A stretch of 7,059 nt of DNA, taken from the NCBI GenBank assembly GCA_030696235.1, contig JAUYSN010000311.1, positions 1 through 7,059 of the forward strand, in the 5' to 3' direction. The notes beneath the pieces were generated by a model that was not told the origin of the DNA, did not search any database, and saw only the letters and a list, made by a program, of their open reading frames with translations. Shown here in pieces: positions 5,788 through 7,059 of the stretch. Each line of letters opens with the position of its first letter. Positions within the stretch are counted from its first letter, which is position 1. Source of the stretch: Sulfuricella sp. (GTDB lineage: Bacteria; Pseudomonadota; Gammaproteobacteria; Burkholderiales; Sulfuricellaceae). The position numbers were made by a program, and so were the translations under genes.

Positions 5788-5854
5788 CATCGCGGTTGCC
5801 ATTCTACAGCGAACAAGTGGGAGCAGCGAAAACATGATGTCAAGACTTGACCCC
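5773..5854. mobile_element. REPIN-like element (two REP sequences in inverted orientation)
   Basis: GGGGTCAAGTCTTGACATC (5773-5791) is repeated exactly in inverted orientation as GATGTCAAGACTTGACCCC (5836-5854), 19 bp perfect, around a 44-bp interior. Each arm is itself a hyphenated palindrome, GTCAAG-T-CTTGAC. The 82-bp layout is that of a REPIN, the non-autonomous unit mobilised by RAYT (REP-associated tyrosine) transposases. From memory, GGGGTCA..TCTTGACAT sequences flank RAYT genes in other proteobacteria. No transposase lies in the window. The left arm begins where brnT homology is lost. Confidence 0.75.
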
Positions 5855-5929
5855 TGCGTCGTGTGCTTGACCCCTGCGTCGTGTGACCCCTGCGTCGTGA
5901 TGTGCGTCGTGATAGACCCCTGCGTCGTG
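5849..5929 (+). repeat. Tandem array of REP-end fragments (GACCCCTGCGTCGTG)
   Basis: The 15-mer GACCCCTGCGTCGTG occurs exactly four times (5849-5863, 5869-5883, 5885-5899, 5915-5929), and a fifth unit keeps only the core TGCGTCGTG (5903-5911). Core-to-core spacing is 20, 16, 12 and 18 bp. The first unit overlaps the right REP arm. In the later units the arm-derived part is cut to 9, 7, 0 and 6 bases. The array thus looks like repeated, progressively shortened copies of the element's edge. Confidence 0.85.
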
Positions 5930-5931
5930 AT

Positions 5932-6084
5932 AGTAGCCAACCTGATTTCAGCCAAATTCATAACGGGTTGCTGTATGAAGAACTAAGAATACGGCGAAAT
6001 TTCTACGGGCCAGAACGAATCAAGTTACCCGACGGCGGAGAAATAGAAATATCACCCCCAAACTCCAGTTCGTCACCAGGCTAA
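5932..6084 (+). other. Possible ORF tail of unknown origin
   Basis: After the repeat array, one frame stays open to TAA at 6082-6084 and reads as plausible protein: IHNGLLYEELRIRR, then NFYGPERIKLPDGGEIEISP, ending NSSSSPG. The DGGEIEI stretch with charged and aromatic residues looks like a real C-terminus whose 5' part has been lost to the repeat or element insertion. I do not recognise a family, and no start codon with a ribosome binding site exists outside the repeats. It could equally be a chance reading. Confidence 0.25.
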
Positions 6085-6197
6085 CAAGTCATTCCACCGT
6101 ATCTGCGTGAAAAACCGCGCAGGCCAGTGAATTCAAACGTCACGCTTTCACAAAACAAGCAATGCCAAAATTTATCAATTCCCTGCGTGACGGGAGA
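6085..6197. other. Non-coding stretch downstream of cyaY
   Basis: Nothing coding is evident. CGTCACGC (6138-6145) and GCGTGACG (6185-6192) form a perfect 8-bp inverted repeat 39 bases apart, just beyond the cyaY stop. The loop is long and there is no clean T-tract on the minus strand, so a terminator is not convincing. Confidence 0.3.
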
Positions 6198-6509
6198 TCA
6201 AAAACTTACCCTCTCCCCCGCCTGTTCACTCGCATACCTCCCCAACGCCGCAAACAACTCCCCCCCATCCCGCGTGTCATGCCAAGCCCCATCCTTCCAC
6301 AAAAAATGATACCCCCCCGATTTCGCTGCCACCCAGATTTCCCGCGTAGCCGTTTGCCGGTTGACGATGATCTTGCTGCCATTCTCGAAGCTCAGTTCCA
6401 GAACACCGCCGTTCATCTCGTAGTCGATATCCGTGTCGCTGTCGTCCAGTGACTGCTCGATTCTGGCCAGGGTTTCGTCCGCCAGTTTGTTGAATTCGCT
6501 CTCGGTCAT
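6198..6509 (-). CDS. cyaY: Iron-sulfur cluster assembly protein CyaY (bacterial frataxin)
   Basis: Small cytosolic iron-binding protein that modulates the cysteine desulfurase IscS during iron-sulfur cluster assembly. It has 103 residues against 106 in E. coli. It begins MTESEFNKLADETL. The acidic ridge on and after helix 1 (DETLARIEQSLDDSDTDIDY, residues 11-30) is the iron- and IscS-binding surface. The beta-sheet blocks NGGVLELSFENGSKIIVNRQ (33-52), REIWVAAKSGGYHF with the conserved Trp, and the final QAGERVSF closely follow E. coli CyaY. The ATG at 6509 is preceded by AAGGA about eight bases upstream. The frame remains open further upstream but the extra residues run through lptM and do not belong. 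It is divergent from lptM and lysA, an arrangement also known near cyaY in gammaproteobacteria. Confidence 0.96.
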   Translation of the reverse strand: MTESEFNKLADETLARIEQSLDDSDTDIDYEMNGGVLELSFENGSKIIVNRQTATREIWVAAKSGGYHFLWKDGAWHDTRDGGELFAALGRYASEQAGERVSF

Positions 6510-6565
6510 TTCGAGTTTTCCTTGTGATAAGATGATGCGCAAACCTACAGACTTCCGAGAATAAT
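6510..6565. promoter_or_regulatory. Divergent cyaY/lptM promoter region
   Basis: Only 56 bp separate the two start codons, so both promoters lie here or reach into the opposite coding sequences. On the minus strand a TATTAT (complement of 6561-6566) could be a -10 box for cyaY, but no good -35 box accompanies it. For lptM, TTGTGA (6522-6527) is a weak -35 candidate. I could not fix either start of transcription. Confidence 0.35.
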
Positions 6566-6715
6566 ATGCGCTTCGTTTTTTTGCCAGTTCTGCTTGTCCT
6601 TTTTCTCCCGGGCTGCGGCCACAAAGGGGCACTCTACCTGCCCGCGCCGGAGCAGAAGCCCGCCGCCTATGCCCCCGCTACGCCGCAACCTGCCGCCGAG
6701 GAGAAACAACCATGA
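6566..6715 (+). CDS. lptM: LptM-type small lipoprotein (YifL/LppL)
   Basis: Small outer-membrane lipoprotein. In E. coli, LptM (YifL) assists LptD assembly in the lipopolysaccharide translocon. The 49-residue product has a hydrophobic signal peptide (MRFVFLPVLLVLFLPG) and the lipobox LPGC, with Cys17 as the lipidated residue. It is followed by the family hallmark CGHKGALYLP (CG.KG.LY.P) and a Pro/Ala-rich tail. The gene is too short for many gene finders. The start at 6566 has only a weak GAGA upstream. Its TGA (6713-6715) overlaps the lysA ATG (6712-6714), so the two genes are translationally coupled. The order lptM-lysA beside divergent cyaY is like that in Pseudomonas. Confidence 0.9.
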   Translation: MRFVFLPVLLVLFLPGCGHKGALYLPAPEQKPAAYAPATPQPAAEEKQP

Positions 6716-7041
6716 ACTTCTTCTCTCGCCATGATTCCGAATTGTGCGTCGAATCGGTTCCTCTTTCCCGCATTGCCGAAGAATTCGGCACGCCCTGTTA
6801 TGTCTATTCCCATGCCGCATTAACCGCAGCCTACCAGAGTTTCGACTCGGCCTTCGCCGAGCGCGATCATCTGATCTGCTACGCGGTGAAGGCCAACTCC
6901 AGCCTCGCCATTCTCAATCTTTTCGCGCGCCTCGGCGCAGGATTCGACATTGTTTCCGGCGGTGAACTGGCGCGTGTTCTGGCAGGTGGCGGAGATGAAA
7001 AAAATGTGGTTTTCTCCGGCGTCGGAAAAACTGCGGATTAA
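6712..7041 (+). CDS. lysA: Diaminopimelate decarboxylase, 5' part, with in-frame stop at codon 110
   Basis: LysA is the PLP enzyme that decarboxylates meso-diaminopimelate to lysine, the last step of the pathway that also uses DapF. The N-terminus reads GTPCYVYSHAALTAAY. The PLP-binding lysine is Lys60 in ICYAVKANSS, followed by GAGFDIVSGGEL and VVFSGVGKTAD. At 7039-7041 the frame meets TAA, and the next codons, M-R-Q-A-L-E to the window end, are the normal continuation of LysA in the same frame, where GVGKTA.EMRQALE is expected. A single G-to-T change (GAA to TAA) explains it. Only 109 residues of a protein of about 410 could be made, without the active-site C-terminal domain. The gene is either truncated or affected by a sequence error near the end. 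It overlaps lptM by four bases. Confidence 0.88.
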   Translation: MNFFSRHDSELCVESVPLSRIAEEFGTPCYVYSHAALTAAYQSFDSAFAERDHLICYAVKANSSLAILNLFARLGAGFDIVSGGELARVLAGGGDEKNVVFSGVGKTAD

Positions 7042-7059
7042 ATGCGCCAGGCGCTTGAA

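Noticed and set aside
5849..5929. CRISPR-like array.
   Set aside because: Repeats are only 9-15 bp, the spacers are 1-15 bp of related sequence, and there are no cas genes.

Overview
The window reads as a chromosomal segment of a GC-rich betaproteobacterium. A Nitrosomonadales-type lineage is my best guess, from the protein sequences and from the lipid A acyltransferase pair next to dapF and metK. That assignment is inference, since no rRNA or species marker is present.

Left block (1-3111, minus strand, transcribed leftward): two tandem lipid A-type acyltransferase genes, a small CoA-binding (YccU-like) protein gene, and dapF, which runs off the left edge just after its second catalytic cysteine. 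The three gaps between these genes each hold a different short inverted repeat: a heptamer array, an AACCGCCAAGG-type repeat and an ACCACAGAGGCACAGAG-type repeat. Each repeat touches or nearly touches a stop codon.

Middle (3112-4491): a strong sigma70-like promoter, a leader of about 120 nt, the complete metK gene (SAM synthetase) and a clean intrinsic terminator. metK is divergent from the acyltransferases.

Accessory pocket (4492-6197): an intact mqsRA toxin-antitoxin operon whose two palindromic operators overlap a perfect TATAAT box. About 930 bp with no intact gene follows. It holds a minus-strand fragment resembling the leader of a group II intron reverse transcriptase, a strong hairpin, a broken brnT toxin gene (in-frame TGA at codon 13 and a lost C-terminus), an 82-bp REPIN-like inverted repeat exactly where brnT homology ends, an array of decaying REP-end repeats, and an unassigned ORF tail. 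The pocket looks like a landing site for toxin-antitoxin modules and small mobile elements between two housekeeping blocks.

Right block (6198-7059): cyaY (frataxin, minus) divergent from lptM and lysA (plus). The lptM and lysA reading frames overlap by ATGA. lysA has an in-frame TAA at codon 110, with recognisable LysA sequence resuming immediately after it.

I did not find a wholly new system. The best leads are the mqsRA promoter architecture, the REPIN insertion in brnT with its tandem REP fragments, the intron remnant, and the lysA stop.
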